A DNA stretch of 64,000 nt from Verrucosispora sp. NA02020 (GTDB taxonomy: Bacteria > Actinomycetota > Actinomycetes > Mycobacteriales > Micromonosporaceae). The notes below the pieces were generated by a model. It was given only the letters and a program-made list of their open reading frames with translations, was not told where the DNA came from and did no database searches. Where the stretch lies: contig NZ_CP054923.1 in NCBI RefSeq assembly GCF_013364215.1, forward strand, positions 2,170,001 through 2,234,000. The letters run 5' to 3'. Below are positions 24,471 to 32,567 of this stretch, one piece after another. Made by a program: the position numbers and the translations under genes. Every line of letters begins with the position of its first letter. Position 1 is the first letter of the stretch.

Positions 24471-25247
24471 CCGGCCGATGGTCAGTTCCCCGGCGTCGAG
24501 GTCGACGTCGGCCCAGGTGAGGCCGAGGGCTTCGCCTTTGCGTAGGCCGGTGACGAGGACCAGGGCGTACGCGGCGTAGAGCGGATCGGCGTCGGCGCGG
24601 GCGGATTCGAGGAAGCGGCGTGCCTCGTCGCTGGACCAGGACTTGCCGCGTCGACGGCGGACGGTGGCGAGGGTGACCGGTACGGCCGGGTTGCGGGTGA
24701 TGAGGTCTTCGGCCTGGGCGTGGGTGAGGGCGGCGCGCAGTGCGGCCCGGATGTCGCTGACCGTGCGCGTCGACGGGACCGCCTGGCAGCACCGGCCGAC
24801 CGCGCAGCAGCGCCGTTTCTCCTTGCGGCGGGCGGCGTCCTTGCCCTGGGCGCAGCACTGGCAGGTGCGGGCCACCTGGTTCAGCCAGGTCTGCACGTCC
24901 CGCGCCTGGAGCCGGTCGAGCCGCTTGGACCCGAGGCCGGGGGAGAGGTAACGCCGGACGAACGTCTCGTAGGTGGCGAAGGTGAGCGGCGCCCGGTTCG
25001 GCTCGATGATCTCGGTCAGCCAGTAGGCGAGGAAGCTGCCCACGGTCGGCACACTGGTCGCCACCGGTCCGGCCTTGGCCTGCTGGTGCAGCTTGATCCA
25101 CTTGTCGTGGACGGCGTCGCGGGTCTTGCCGTAGACGTACTTGCGGGTGCGTTTCCCGTCCGGCTTGGTCACCCAGACGTACGCGGCGAAGCCGTTGCGG
25201 TACGGGAAGATGGAGCCTTCGCCGTTGGCGCGGGCACGGGCGGGCAT
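24069..25247 (-). CDS. int: Tyrosine-recombinase integrase, C-terminus truncated
   Basis: 392 residues from ATG 25247, whose ATGA overlaps the xis stop. It has an N-terminal AP2-like arm-binding domain (residues 1-60), a SAM-like core-binding domain (about 65-185) with a Cys-rich insert (C129, C131, C132, CC147-148, CC153-154), and a catalytic domain with Arg236 (TGLRKGEALGL), Lys274 and His349-x2-Arg352 (HNARHT). After residue 356 the usual last 50-60 residues are missing: there is no LGH/LGHS box and no nucleophilic Tyr in its normal setting. Instead comes an unrelated Pro/Arg/Thr tail. It is probably inactive as a recombinase unless the lone Tyr383 (GYPG) serves, which seems unlikely. Confidence 0.82.
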   Translation of the reverse strand: MPARARANGEGSIFPYRNGFAAYVWVTKPDGKRTRKYVYGKTRDAVHDKWIKLHQQAKAGPVATSVPTVGSFLAYWLTEIIEPNRAPLTFATYETFVRRYLSPGLGSKRLDRLQARDVQTWLNQVARTCQCCAQGKDAARRKEKRRCCAVGRCCQAVPSTRTVSDIRAALRAALTHAQAEDLITRNPAVPVTLATVRRRRGKSWSSDEARRFLESARADADPLYAAYALVLVTGLRKGEALGLTWADVDLDAGELTIGRQLQRVRGKLLHRDTKTQASDATLPLPDICLAALKLRNEQRDEARAAAVKAWHDNDLVFTTRYGTPIEPRNFQRSWQTRCDKAATKPITVHNARHTRANQRAAPTQINSRPPRGPTHRTHRTAGYPGARPPEQK

Positions 25248-25444
25248 CAGGCGGCCTCCTGCCGGTCGATTTGCTCGCGGATGTAGTCGTCGACCCATTC
25301 GGGCAGGATGCGGCGGTACTTGCCGTCCTTGATGGAGCGCAGCTCGCCGGTGGCGATCTTCATCTTGACCTTGGAGATGCCGAAGCCGAGCAGCACGGCG
25401 ACCTCGGCGGGGAAGTACCAGCGCGGGGTGAGGGGTCGGGTCAC
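25247..25444 (-). CDS. xis: Excisionase-like HTH protein
   Basis: 65 residues. GTG 25444 overlaps the rep stop (GTGA) and the TGA overlaps the int start (ATGA), giving a tightly coupled rep-xis-int operon as in pSAM2. The sequence has a winged-helix excisionase pattern (WYFPAEVAVLLGFGISKVKMKIATGELRS..KYRRILPEWVDDYIRE), matching the MerR-like/HTH_17 fold of AICE Xis proteins. It should bend the att site to favour excision. Confidence 0.85.
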   Translation of the reverse strand: MTRPLTPRWYFPAEVAVLLGFGISKVKMKIATGELRSIKDGKYRRILPEWVDDYIREQIDRQEAA

Positions 25445-26985
25445 GCCGCCACCCCCGACCACAGCTCGTGGGCGAGTTCCTCCCGGCCGACGCGGCGGCG
25501 TTCCCGGTGCTGGGCGGCGGCGGTGTTGGCGAGCAGCGCGTCCCCGTCGGTCAGCCAACCGGAGCCGACGAAGGCAAGGGTGCCGACGGTGACGGAGCCG
25601 CCATCGGCGCGGCGGTAGGTGGCGCGGGTGTCGCGGAGCAGCCCGAAGGTGACCGAGTACCGGCGGGCCTTGGTGAGGAAGTGACCGCCGTAGCCGAGCA
25701 TGTGCGCCCACCGTCGCAGCCCGGCGTAGACATCGGGTGTGGTGTCAAGGTCGCCTTGACGGTCCTCGGCCTGGGCGGCGGTGTCGCTGGTGCGGTGCCG
25801 GGTGGGGCGGCCGAGTCGCCAGCAGGCGTCGATGAGCCGGGCCAGGTGGTCACCCTCCGGATCGGCGTAGGCGTCGACAGTGCCCGGGGTGAGCCGGGTG
25901 GAGCAGTAGCCGGTGACCTCGGTGGCCTTGGTGGCGTACTTGGCCAGGTAGGCGGCCACCCTGGCGTCGGTCACGTCCCCGTCACCGGTGCCGATGCGGC
26001 GCACGTCGACCTGCTCACCCCAGGCGATCGACCAACCCTGCGGCCGGTCGGGATGCGGCGGGGTAGCGAAGACGATCTGCCGGGCGGCGGCGTGCACGGC
26101 GGCGTCGAGGTCATCCACGGTAATCCCGACCGGTGGCGGGACCAGGGCGTACCGGTCACCGGAATCGACCCCGTCGAGACGCAGCAGGACGTGGAAGTGC
26201 ACCGCCCCCCGGCGCTGCATCTCGGCGACCTTCCCGTGCGACACCCGCACCGGCGGTACCCGCCGCACCCGGCCCGAGTCGGTGACAACCTCGACCCTCG
26301 GGATGCCGCGTCGACGGCAGAGCGCGGCAAGGTACCGCTCGACGGCCTGTTTGGTGCGTCGCCACAGCTCACCTGCGAAGACGTTCCAGACGACCTGGTG
26401 ATCGTGGTCGTAGCAGTCCAGGCAGAGCGGCCGACCGAGCTGCGGATCGGCACCGTCGTGCCGGGCGAAGCAGGCCCCGGGCCGCCCGTGTGGGCAGGTG
26501 ACAGCATCACGGCGAGCGTGGCAGGGGGCCGGTCGGCAGTCGCAGCGCCGCCGGTCGGTGCAGGTGTGGAGGGGTACGTGCCGGTGGTGGACCGGGCCGA
26601 ACGACGGCGCGGTGAAGGTGGCGAAGACGACCGGGTGCCGGGCCACCGTGGCGGGGACGGTCTTGCCGCCGGTCAGGCCACAGCGGACGACCTGGAAGGC
26701 GTCACCGGCGTAGACCCAGGAGCAGTCCGGGCACTGGGCGGCCCGCCGGTTGCCGCACGCCTTGTAGAGCACCCGATCGGGCAGCTCGTCGGTGTGCTGC
26801 TCGCCCAGGACCCGCCCGGTGTCCCGGTCGACGGCGGTCATGGTGCCGGTCAGCCGGACAGGACGGGCACAACCGCCAGCGGACCGGGTGTGCTCCAACC
26901 AGCCGAAGTAGTCGGGGGTGGCGGCCCGGTGCAGGGCCTGGGCGGCACGACCGGCGGCGACGCCGGGACGGTGCAGGGTGGACAC
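25441..26985 (-). CDS. RepSA-type replication initiator
   Basis: 514 residues, GTG start behind CTGAGGAGAGA. The first 200 residues contain Cys pairs of a zinc-binding type (CPDCSW, CTDRRRCDC, CPHGRPGAC, CLDCYD). The rolling-circle core follows: an HUH-like motif HFHVLLRLD (His263-x-His265) and a tyrosine helix AAYLAKYATKATE (Tyr346 or Tyr350 as nicking residue). Length and order match the replication initiators of AICEs such as RepSA of pSAM2, which nick the double-strand origin to start rolling-circle replication after excision. First gene of the rep-xis-int operon. Confidence 0.85.
   Translation of the reverse strand: MSTLHRPGVAAGRAAQALHRAATPDYFGWLEHTRSAGGCARPVRLTGTMTAVDRDTGRVLGEQHTDELPDRVLYKACGNRRAAQCPDCSWVYAGDAFQVVRCGLTGGKTVPATVARHPVVFATFTAPSFGPVHHRHVPLHTCTDRRRCDCRPAPCHARRDAVTCPHGRPGACFARHDGADPQLGRPLCLDCYDHDHQVVWNVFAGELWRRTKQAVERYLAALCRRRGIPRVEVVTDSGRVRRVPPVRVSHGKVAEMQRRGAVHFHVLLRLDGVDSGDRYALVPPPVGITVDDLDAAVHAAARQIVFATPPHPDRPQGWSIAWGEQVDVRRIGTGDGDVTDARVAAYLAKYATKATEVTGYCSTRLTPGTVDAYADPEGDHLARLIDACWRLGRPTRHRTSDTAAQAEDRQGDLDTTPDVYAGLRRWAHMLGYGGHFLTKARRYSVTFGLLRDTRATYRRADGGSVTVGTLAFVGSGWLTDGDALLANTAAAQHRERRRVGREELAHELWSGVAA
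25744..25760. promoter_or_regulatory. GTCAAGG-tcg-CCTTGAC inverted repeat inside rep
   Basis: A perfect 7+3+7 palindrome within the rep coding sequence. A 17-base motif differing at two positions stands upstream of the PIN gene (28021-28037), and a half site occurs before the GntR gene (32613-32619). Probably the target of an element-encoded regulator. Confidence 0.5.
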
Positions 26986-28107
26986 GATCTCTCCTCAGGG
27001 CGGGTGGCAGGGACGGGCGACGAAACGCCACCGGTCGCCGGAACGCCGTCCGTCGGTGGTGTTCGTGGTGTCTCCTGGCACCGCCGTGGAGGGCGGCTGA
27101 CGCCGGAGGGCGGATGTGGTTGACCGCCGTTGGGGTGTGGTCCTTCCGGTTGCTGTGCTGGGTGAGGCCGGGACGGGTGGGGTGCCTGGGAGTCGGCATC
27201 CGGCGGGTTGCCGCAGGCGAACCCCACCCGTCGAAGAAAGCGAATCCGGGCCATCGTGACGGCGGGAAGACCGTGCTTGGCCACTCAACGGATTCCGGGG
27301 CCGACATCGCGGCCAAGGTGATCGAGAACTGGCGGGATCTGGCCCGCATCAGCGGCAGGAAGGCCGCTCAGCATCTCCGTGGTCAAGCCCAGCGATCCGG
27401 CAGGAAGGCCGCACTGGCGTGCTCGACGACCGCCAGAGTAGCACCGGGTACCGACTCGTCAACCCGTCGTGAACCCCGGTGCCGAGCGGGGGCGAACCGG
27501 CAAGCGGCCGGGGTGGGAGGACTTTCTGTACGTCTATCAAGGCGGCCCTGAACGGGCCGCACGCGCCGCCGCCAGGGCGAGCGTCCGTCGCTCCGCTGGC
27601 GCTCCGACTCCGGCCACGCAACACGCCCGGCGGCTGGCGCGGAGGGCGGGAAGCCCGGGGGCCGCCGCAGACGGTTACCTCCGAGTGGTGGAGGTTGCCG
27701 CCGGCAGATGGCCGCGCCGCGCCCGAGCAGCGCGGCGCAAGAGTGTGCGCGGCGGGTCTGCGCGGCAAGCACCAAGCATGGGGGCGGTGACCGCCGCGCG
27801 AGGCGTGCCGGTCGTCCAGGAGCCGGCTCCGTAGCCGCTTAGGGTCAGGTCAACTGCTCACCTGGGAGGGGAAGGTGCCCGCCGGTGGCCAGCTCCGTCC
27901 CGGGAGCCGGGTCCGTGCTGGTCGAGGTTTGGTCAACTGCGCCACTGTGGCGGTGTCCGCCGGGTGCGCGGCCCGTGACACGAGAGCCGACTCCGTCCGT
28001 CTGGCGGCGTCCGTACGTGTGTCAAGGCCGTCTTGACGTTGCGGACCTGGTGGCGCCCTACTCTCCAGGAGCATCGGCTTATGTCGCGGAACGCGTAGTC
28101 TCACAAC
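26986..28107. other. 1.1-kb stretch without a convincing gene
   Basis: The space between rep and the PIN gene, where AICEs normally carry transfer and spread genes. All open frames here lack ribosome sites and recognisable domains, and frames on both strands are equally poor. It contains two copies of cggcaggaaggccgc (near 27353 and 27400) and a palindrome-like gcggccctgaacgggccgc near 27541. It may include the rep promoter and replication origin, and the remains of deleted genes. Confidence 0.5.
28021..28037. promoter_or_regulatory. GTCAAGG-ccg-TCTTGAC inverted repeat before the PIN gene
   Basis: Near-perfect 17-base inverted repeat about 70 bases upstream of the PIN start. Its right arm forms a TTGAC -35-like hexamer. 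Fifteen of 17 bases match the motif inside rep at 25744-25760. Confidence 0.55.
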
Positions 28108-28575
28108 GTGCGTCGCCTACTCCTGGACTCAAACGCCATCGATCCCTTTGCCGATGTTCCCGGCGCGTACGAGGCCGCAGAGAAGGCCGTAGTCGATGGT
28201 TCGCACGAGCTCATCTTCACTCACGTGAACGTCGACGAGCTGGCAGAGACCCCGGACGTAGACCGCAGGCAACACTTGCTGTTGGTGATGGTTGGCCTCG
28301 GTCGACTTGTTCCCACCGGCGCTACCGCCGTTGGCTACTCTCGCGTCAGTTGGTGCCGAGTCGTCGACGATGCAGACGTGTTCGATGCAGTGCAGTCCGG
28401 TAACATCGATCACACCCGAGACGCCCTGCTCGCAGCGACCGCCGTCTTCGAACGATGCCCGCTTGTGACCAACGACAAGAAGCTCCGGAACCGGGCAACT
28501 GGCCGTGGAGTACAAGTCTTTACGACCACAGAACTACTGGCCGAGCTTGGTGTCACCGTAGGACAGGTTGGCTGA
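28108..28575 (+). CDS. PIN-domain protein (putative ribonuclease)
   Basis: 155 residues, GTG start. The four acidic PIN residues are all in place: Asp7 (LLLDSNA), Glu44 (NVDELAE), Asp105 (HTRDALLAATA) and Asp123 (VTNDKKLRNRA). PIN proteins cleave RNA; many are VapC-type toxins. No antitoxin gene is visible next to it. A TAGTCT -10-like hexamer 6 bases upstream of the GTG suggests a leaderless message. GC content and codon use are lower than in the chromosome around the element, which marks it as acquired cargo. Confidence 0.82.
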   Translation: MRRLLLDSNAIDPFADVPGAYEAAEKAVVDGSHELIFTHVNVDELAETPDVDRRQHLLLVMVGLGRLVPTGATAVGYSRVSWCRVVDDADVFDAVQSGNIDHTRDALLAATAVFERCPLVTNDKKLRNRATGRGVQVFTTTELLAELGVTVGQVG

Positions 28576-28576
28576 C

Positions 28577-28620
28577 TAACTGAGTGATGACCGAGGCCTA
28601 ACTGAGTGATGACCGAGGCG
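28577..28620. repeat. Two tandem 22-bp repeats
   Basis: taactgagtgatgaccgagg followed by cc or cg, twice in a row (28577-28598, 28599-28620), just after the PIN stop. A diverged relative lies at 29401-29427 on the other side of the next gene. Confidence 0.8.
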
Positions 28621-28746
28621 AGCGACGCCGAGACACCCGTAGACCACCCGCGCAGGTAAGCTCCGCCACTCGCCCACCTTATCGACGGCTGACCATTCCC
28701 TTGGGATGAAGCGGCAATCGATAGGAAGTAGGCGCGAAGGAGAAAG

Positions 28747-29367
28747 ATGGACGTCGGAAATTCAATACGTATCGCAATCAATGACTGGACAGTCGGCGAG
28801 TATGAGGCAGCGATGCTCCACGCCTGCAATGCGGTCGACGGTACCGCCAGGAAAGAATACCCAAACGAGGGAAGCAATTCCCGCTTCACTCGCCTACTTC
28901 GTGAAAACTACTTCATTTTTGGACCTATGGGAGTGCCTGGAATAGATATCGAAGCAACACGCTTCCCTGTCAGGGTCCCTCACCCGAAGGCTCCGGGCGG
29001 CCAGCCGGATATTGCAGATGTGATTTACGGTATCCATCGCTGCTCGCATGGTCATGGCGACGAACTTCCCGACGGCTTCAGCCTTCTCCCTGATGCTGCG
29101 GGATCAGCTCGAATCACTCGCATGGCCATCGAGGAAGGCAAGGTTCGGTTGAGTGATCGAACCATATTCGGATTGCTTGCCGTGGCTGCCTTGTCCCCAG
29201 TGAACGTTGGCCAATCTGTCCCGCTGGGATACTTCTTATCCTATGAGGATCGGATGTTTCCTATCAACGACTGGTGGGGCCGTCGGGACGATTTTAGAAC
29301 GCTCATCGCGCCAGAGGGCTCATTGCCCTGCGTCAAGATGGACTTTGGTGATTGGATGCAGCAATGA
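28747..29367 (+). CDS. Unassigned cargo protein, possible HEPN-like fold
   Basis: 206 residues, ATG with a GAAGGAGAAAG ribosome site. It begins with helices (YEAAMLHACNAVDGTARKEYP) and holds an IYGIHRCSHGHGDELPDG segment in which Arg98-x4-His103 fits the R-x4-6-H motif of HEPN ribonucleases, but I cannot place it in a named family with confidence. The C-terminal half is mixed alpha/beta and rich in aromatic residues (DWWGRRDDFR). Lower GC than the flanking genome. It is flanked on both sides by related short repeats and follows the PIN gene on the same strand. Confidence 0.65.
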   Translation: MDVGNSIRIAINDWTVGEYEAAMLHACNAVDGTARKEYPNEGSNSRFTRLLRENYFIFGPMGVPGIDIEATRFPVRVPHPKAPGGQPDIADVIYGIHRCSHGHGDELPDGFSLLPDAAGSARITRMAIEEGKVRLSDRTIFGLLAVAALSPVNVGQSVPLGYFLSYEDRMFPINDWWGRRDDFRTLIAPEGSLPCVKMDFGDWMQQ

Positions 29368-29400
29368 GCAAAGCTTACTATCAGCTACTCGTCGCGACTG

Positions 29401-29427
29401 GTTGACTATTTGAGTGACGACCGTAGC
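29401..29427. repeat. Diverged copy of the cassette-flanking repeat
   Basis: gttgactatttgagtgacga followed by ccgtagc matches 28571-28598 at about 24 of 29 positions. The similarity continues weakly downstream (gacaaccgtagac against gacacccgtagac). Together they bracket the gene at 28747-29367. Confidence 0.6.
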
Positions 29428-29494
29428 TGACAGCGGCGGACAACCGTAGACGCAGAGGGATTCCGTCCGCAGCTCACCGGTGCAGGAAAGCAGG

Positions 29495-29707
29495 TCAGGT
29501 AGCTGCGTTGACCGCCCGAGGGTTAAGGGTCGCGTGGTTGACATCCACGGGAGCGCTGGGATGGCCACCAGGCCTGCCGCCCGCCGCCGCGCCTCTGGCC
29601 TTCGGCCGCCAGCACGCGGGTTCCAGCCCGCCGGCGACGCGATATACGACGAAGCCCCGGGCGGCCATGGGTACTGGCAGATCCGAGGCTTCGATTCTGG
29701 TCGTCAC
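29495..29707 (-). CDS. Possible 70-residue protein, doubtful
   Basis: An open frame with ATG 29707 and composition unlike a random antisense frame: a hydrophobic MAARGFVVYRVAGGLEP segment, then an Arg/Gly/Pro-rich part. No ribosome site or domain is recognised. It is the best candidate in the 456-base gap between two cargo genes, which otherwise holds nothing I can name. Confidence 0.25.
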   Translation of the reverse strand: MTTRIEASDLPVPMAARGFVVYRVAGGLEPACWRPKARGAAAGGRPGGHPSAPVDVNHATLNPRAVNAAT

Positions 29708-29823
29708 AAGGGCAGTGCCTCCGGCGGGGCCCCCGGGCGTTCCAGGATGGCTAGCGGGCGTTGCTGGCGACGGGCCGGGTCAAGTGTTGTGAGCAGGCAG
29801 CTGATACCTAGCTAGACGGCAGC

Positions 29824-30945
29824 TCACGGGGTGGCGGTCCGCTGCAAAAAGATCGGACTCGGGTCTGTGAACAGGGACTTGTCCAGCGGCAGCGCGTCGA
29901 ACCCGTCAGCCTTAACCAAGATGATCGTCATGGGTGGGACTTCATCCGCCGAGTCGCGTGGATACAATGCTCGTTCGATCTCGACAAAGGCAGCATCTCG
30001 TAGCCTAGAGTTCTGTAGGTCAGACGAAACGAAGAAAATGACCGGACGAAAGGGTCCGTTAAATTCCTTGTGAGTCGAATAGCTTGCGGCTCGCGCCCAT
30101 TCGATCGCCTGCGAAACCCGCCTGCGTACGGCTGTCGTGCTCGGGCCGCTGATTGTGGCAACGTCTACGGCCAAGTGTGGCATTTCGTCGGTGTCAGAGG
30201 TGACCACAAAATCTGCCCTGTCGCGACCGATCCGAACACCGCGAACGTAGTCGAGTTTGCCCTCGTATAGGCGTTCCAAGTATAGCAGGGCTTCTTCCTG
30301 CGCTTGGATATAAGCAAGCATTCCGCGGATTTCTTTAGTGCCTGCGTTCTTCTTGACGATCTGTAGCGCTTCAATGTTGGCGCGAGTGCCGCTCGATATC
30401 GTGGGGGTGGCGATGTCTTGACTCGCTGTATCGGAGTGCCTCCGAGGGTTGGGCACCTCCTCGGCCGTGCCGCTCTGTGGAGTGTTCTCGGTCGGCGCAA
30501 TCTCTGCTACCTCTGAAGACTGACCGATCGCATCGACTGTCTCCTCGTCGGCCTCCTTGTTCTGGCGGATCAACGCCCGAATCTCGTGCCTGGTTCTCTC
30601 CTGTTCCAGATTTACTGACTTCAGGTCTGCGGACTCTCGTTCGTTCAGACGGTCTTGTCGTCTCTTCCATACGGTGCCGCCGACGAGAATCAGCACGACT
30701 CCCACTCCCGCGAGAAATATTGATGCACGGGGCCAGTGGTTAATCACCCACAAGGCTTGCCTCTGTTGTTCCAGGATGGCTGACTTGGAATCTGGGCTCA
30801 AATCGGAAAGCTGTTCTGGTGTCACCATGATCGCTCTTTGGGACCGCAGCAACAGTACGGGGAGCGCAACTGCCGAGGCTAGCGACAAGCCGTCAGCGCT
30901 CACGAGGAACTTGTGAAATTCGCTGAACTGAAGGCTAGGAAGCAC
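29824..30945 (-). CDS. Membrane-anchored coiled-coil protein with soluble C-terminal domain
   Basis: 373 residues from GTG 30945, chosen because the frame upstream is AT/GC-neutral and starts no recognisable sequence; ATG 30828 is an alternative. Two N-terminal membrane helices (about residues 13-33 and 75-93) are followed by a charged coiled coil (RRQDRLNERESADLK to about residue 160), an acidic low-complexity linker, and a C-terminal alpha/beta domain (about 215-373) with RADFVVTSDTDEMPHLAVDV and FRPVIFFVSSD strands. The strand order hints at a nuclease- or NTPase-like core, but no catalytic set can be confirmed. Lower GC, cargo-type codon use. Confidence 0.6.
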   Translation of the reverse strand: MLPSLQFSEFHKFLVSADGLSLASAVALPVLLLRSQRAIMVTPEQLSDLSPDSKSAILEQQRQALWVINHWPRASIFLAGVGVVLILVGGTVWKRRQDRLNERESADLKSVNLEQERTRHEIRALIRQNKEADEETVDAIGQSSEVAEIAPTENTPQSGTAEEVPNPRRHSDTASQDIATPTISSGTRANIEALQIVKKNAGTKEIRGMLAYIQAQEEALLYLERLYEGKLDYVRGVRIGRDRADFVVTSDTDEMPHLAVDVATISGPSTTAVRRRVSQAIEWARAASYSTHKEFNGPFRPVIFFVSSDLQNSRLRDAAFVEIERALYPRDSADEVPPMTIILVKADGFDALPLDKSLFTDPSPIFLQRTATP

Positions 30946-31276
30946 GAGGCACAGTATCCTGTCCGCGGCCGGTCCAGTAACCTCGGTGGGTAGACGCTGG
31001 AGGTGAGGCCTCCTGCGGGTTGGCTCGGGTCGCATCAGGAGGGCCAGGGGCATGCCGAGTTCGGTGGGACATGTGGCCGCTGATTGCAATGTACGGCGGT
31101 GATGTACAGCAACCGACGGTGCCAAGCGAAACCATGGTGACCACCAGTAGACCGTCGACCAGCGATGGAACCCGAACGGACCGTGCTTCCTATCTCTGGG
31201 GGTCAAGGGTCCGATGCCGACGGCGTAACCCCGGCTAGCATGCACCTTTGGTCCATGCCGACGCCTACACTGTTAG
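30946..31276 (-). other. Gap between two cargo genes
   Basis: The open frame of the membrane protein extends leftward-to-rightward through here, but the added residues look like non-coding translation. The promoter of the membrane-protein gene is expected here. Nothing else is seen. Confidence 0.35.
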
Positions 31277-32143
31277 CTAGTCCTCTTCCCTAGCCTGCCG
31301 CTTCTGGATGTTAGGGAGCGAGTTCGGATGCGCCTCTAAATATTCCCCGAGCTTATCGGCTGGAATAGTGGCCGCGCTAAGTCTTGCATATCGTTCGTTG
31401 TGAGTGTCCCAGTCTTGCTCTAAATGTGACCAGTTCGCATTGTGTACGTCGCTTGCGAGCTGCGCGAGGCCCTGTAGCCACCATCCGGGAAGAAAGTCCT
31501 GAGAAGCCATCGCCCTGCGCATCGCGAACAGCGTGAAGAGAGTCACGCCTGCGATCTCATGCAGTGTGTGTGCAGCGAAGTCAGCGTTGTATTGAGGATG
31601 CAATAGTGGCCTGAATTCTTGCGATGTTGGCTCGAACGCCAGATATGCTGAGGTTCTTGCGGTGGGGTGAGCGTTCGCTGATGACATTTTGTAGAAGGCC
31701 TGATACGGCGAGCCGCCGACAGGGTCTATTTGGCTCTCTATGTAATCGCGTGCGAGCTTGTCGGGAAACCAGTCGCCTTTGACGAGCCATTTCTCTGCCT
31801 TGTCGGGTAATTTGGCCAGCATCCGGGCAAGGCCCGCAGACTCGTATACAGTGCGAACAAGAGCGCGCGCATCGACGTAATACCCATGAACGGCGACGAC
31901 TGTTGCAGCGCGTATTGCGCTAAACGCCCGAGTAAAGGCCACGCATGAGGCCACCTCGTTTACGCCTGCAGCGGCGACGTCTTCAATAGGGTTCTCGAGA
32001 AGGATGTGTGCAGCAAGAAAGAGTCCAAAGTTGATCTGATCTAGGTGGGCGGCGGAGACGTTGTCCGCAACTGTGGCATCAGTGTTTTCTGAGTGGTTGT
32101 GGGTCAGGTAGTTGGTCTCGTCTGCCGCGTCTGACATGCCCAT
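31277..32143 (-). CDS. DUF5677-like helical protein
   Basis: 288 residues from ATG 32143 (AAGG about 12 bases upstream; ATG 32137 also possible). Nearly all alpha-helical, with SCVAFTRAFSAIRAATVVAVHGYYVDARALVRTVYESAGLARML and a later YKMSSANAHPTART segment, which resemble the DUF5677 pattern (helical repeat with an Arg-x3-Glu and a conserved His-Pro). This assignment is tentative. Members are often found in mobile and defence-rich regions. Lower GC than the host chromosome; same strand as the membrane-anchored protein downstream, from which it is separated by about 330 bases. Confidence 0.6.
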   Translation of the reverse strand: MGMSDAADETNYLTHNHSENTDATVADNVSAAHLDQINFGLFLAAHILLENPIEDVAAAGVNEVASCVAFTRAFSAIRAATVVAVHGYYVDARALVRTVYESAGLARMLAKLPDKAEKWLVKGDWFPDKLARDYIESQIDPVGGSPYQAFYKMSSANAHPTARTSAYLAFEPTSQEFRPLLHPQYNADFAAHTLHEIAGVTLFTLFAMRRAMASQDFLPGWWLQGLAQLASDVHNANWSHLEQDWDTHNERYARLSAATIPADKLGEYLEAHPNSLPNIQKRQAREED

Positions 32144-32351
32144 GATTGTTGCAGCCTTGGGCATTGTCTGGGCACGTGCGAGCCCGGTTCCCGGGTCCTG
32201 CTGACGGGAGGGCCGAGGATCAGTTGAGAGTCGAAGCCAGCTCCACGACGGATCAACGCTCGACGTCGGGGACGTGCGCGGACAAGCCCCGCCAGAGCGC
32301 CCAGAACTTACAAGCGAGGGGTCCATGCCGAGCAGGTTGGGTGTAGGAGCC

Positions 32352-32567
32352 TCACTCGGCGACGAAGACGCCCACGCCTGGCAGTGTCTCGGTCATTCCC
32401 TTGATCCGTAGTACCTGCATGGCGCGGTCGATCACCGGCTCGGTGACCTCGTAGTGCTCGATCAGCTCTCGTCGGCTGGGCAGCTTGGAGCCCGGTGGGA
32501 ACTCGCCGGATGCGATGCGTTCAGCGAGGTCGTCGGCGATCTGCTCGTAGCGGTAACGCGGTGGCAC
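32352..32567 (-). CDS. GntR-type winged-helix repressor, DNA-binding domain only
   Basis: 71 residues. GTG 32567 is fixed by GAGGAG 8 bases upstream. YEQIADDLAERIASGEFPPGSKLPSRRELIEHYEVTEPVIDRAMQVLRIKGM is a typical GntR winged helix. No effector domain follows, as is common in AICE repressors; KorSA of pSAM2, also GntR-type, represses the activator gene and itself. It is divergent from the three-gene module at 32762, and its upstream region has a GTCAAGG half site shared with the inverted repeats in rep and before the PIN gene. Confidence 0.85.
   Translation of the reverse strand: MPPRYRYEQIADDLAERIASGEFPPGSKLPSRRELIEHYEVTEPVIDRAMQVLRIKGMTETLPGVGVFVAE

Noticed and set aside
24069..26985. 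The element considered as a prophage
   Set aside because: No capsid, terminase, portal or tail gene; the rep-xis-int order and GntR repressor fit an AICE.
27349..27834. Several open frames of 100-140 codons between rep and the PIN gene
   Set aside because: Frames on both strands look alike, none has a ribosome site or motif. Listed as a gene-free stretch.
28108..28575. PIN gene as half of a VapBC pair
   Set aside because: No small antitoxin-like frame with a ribosome site occurs directly upstream or downstream.
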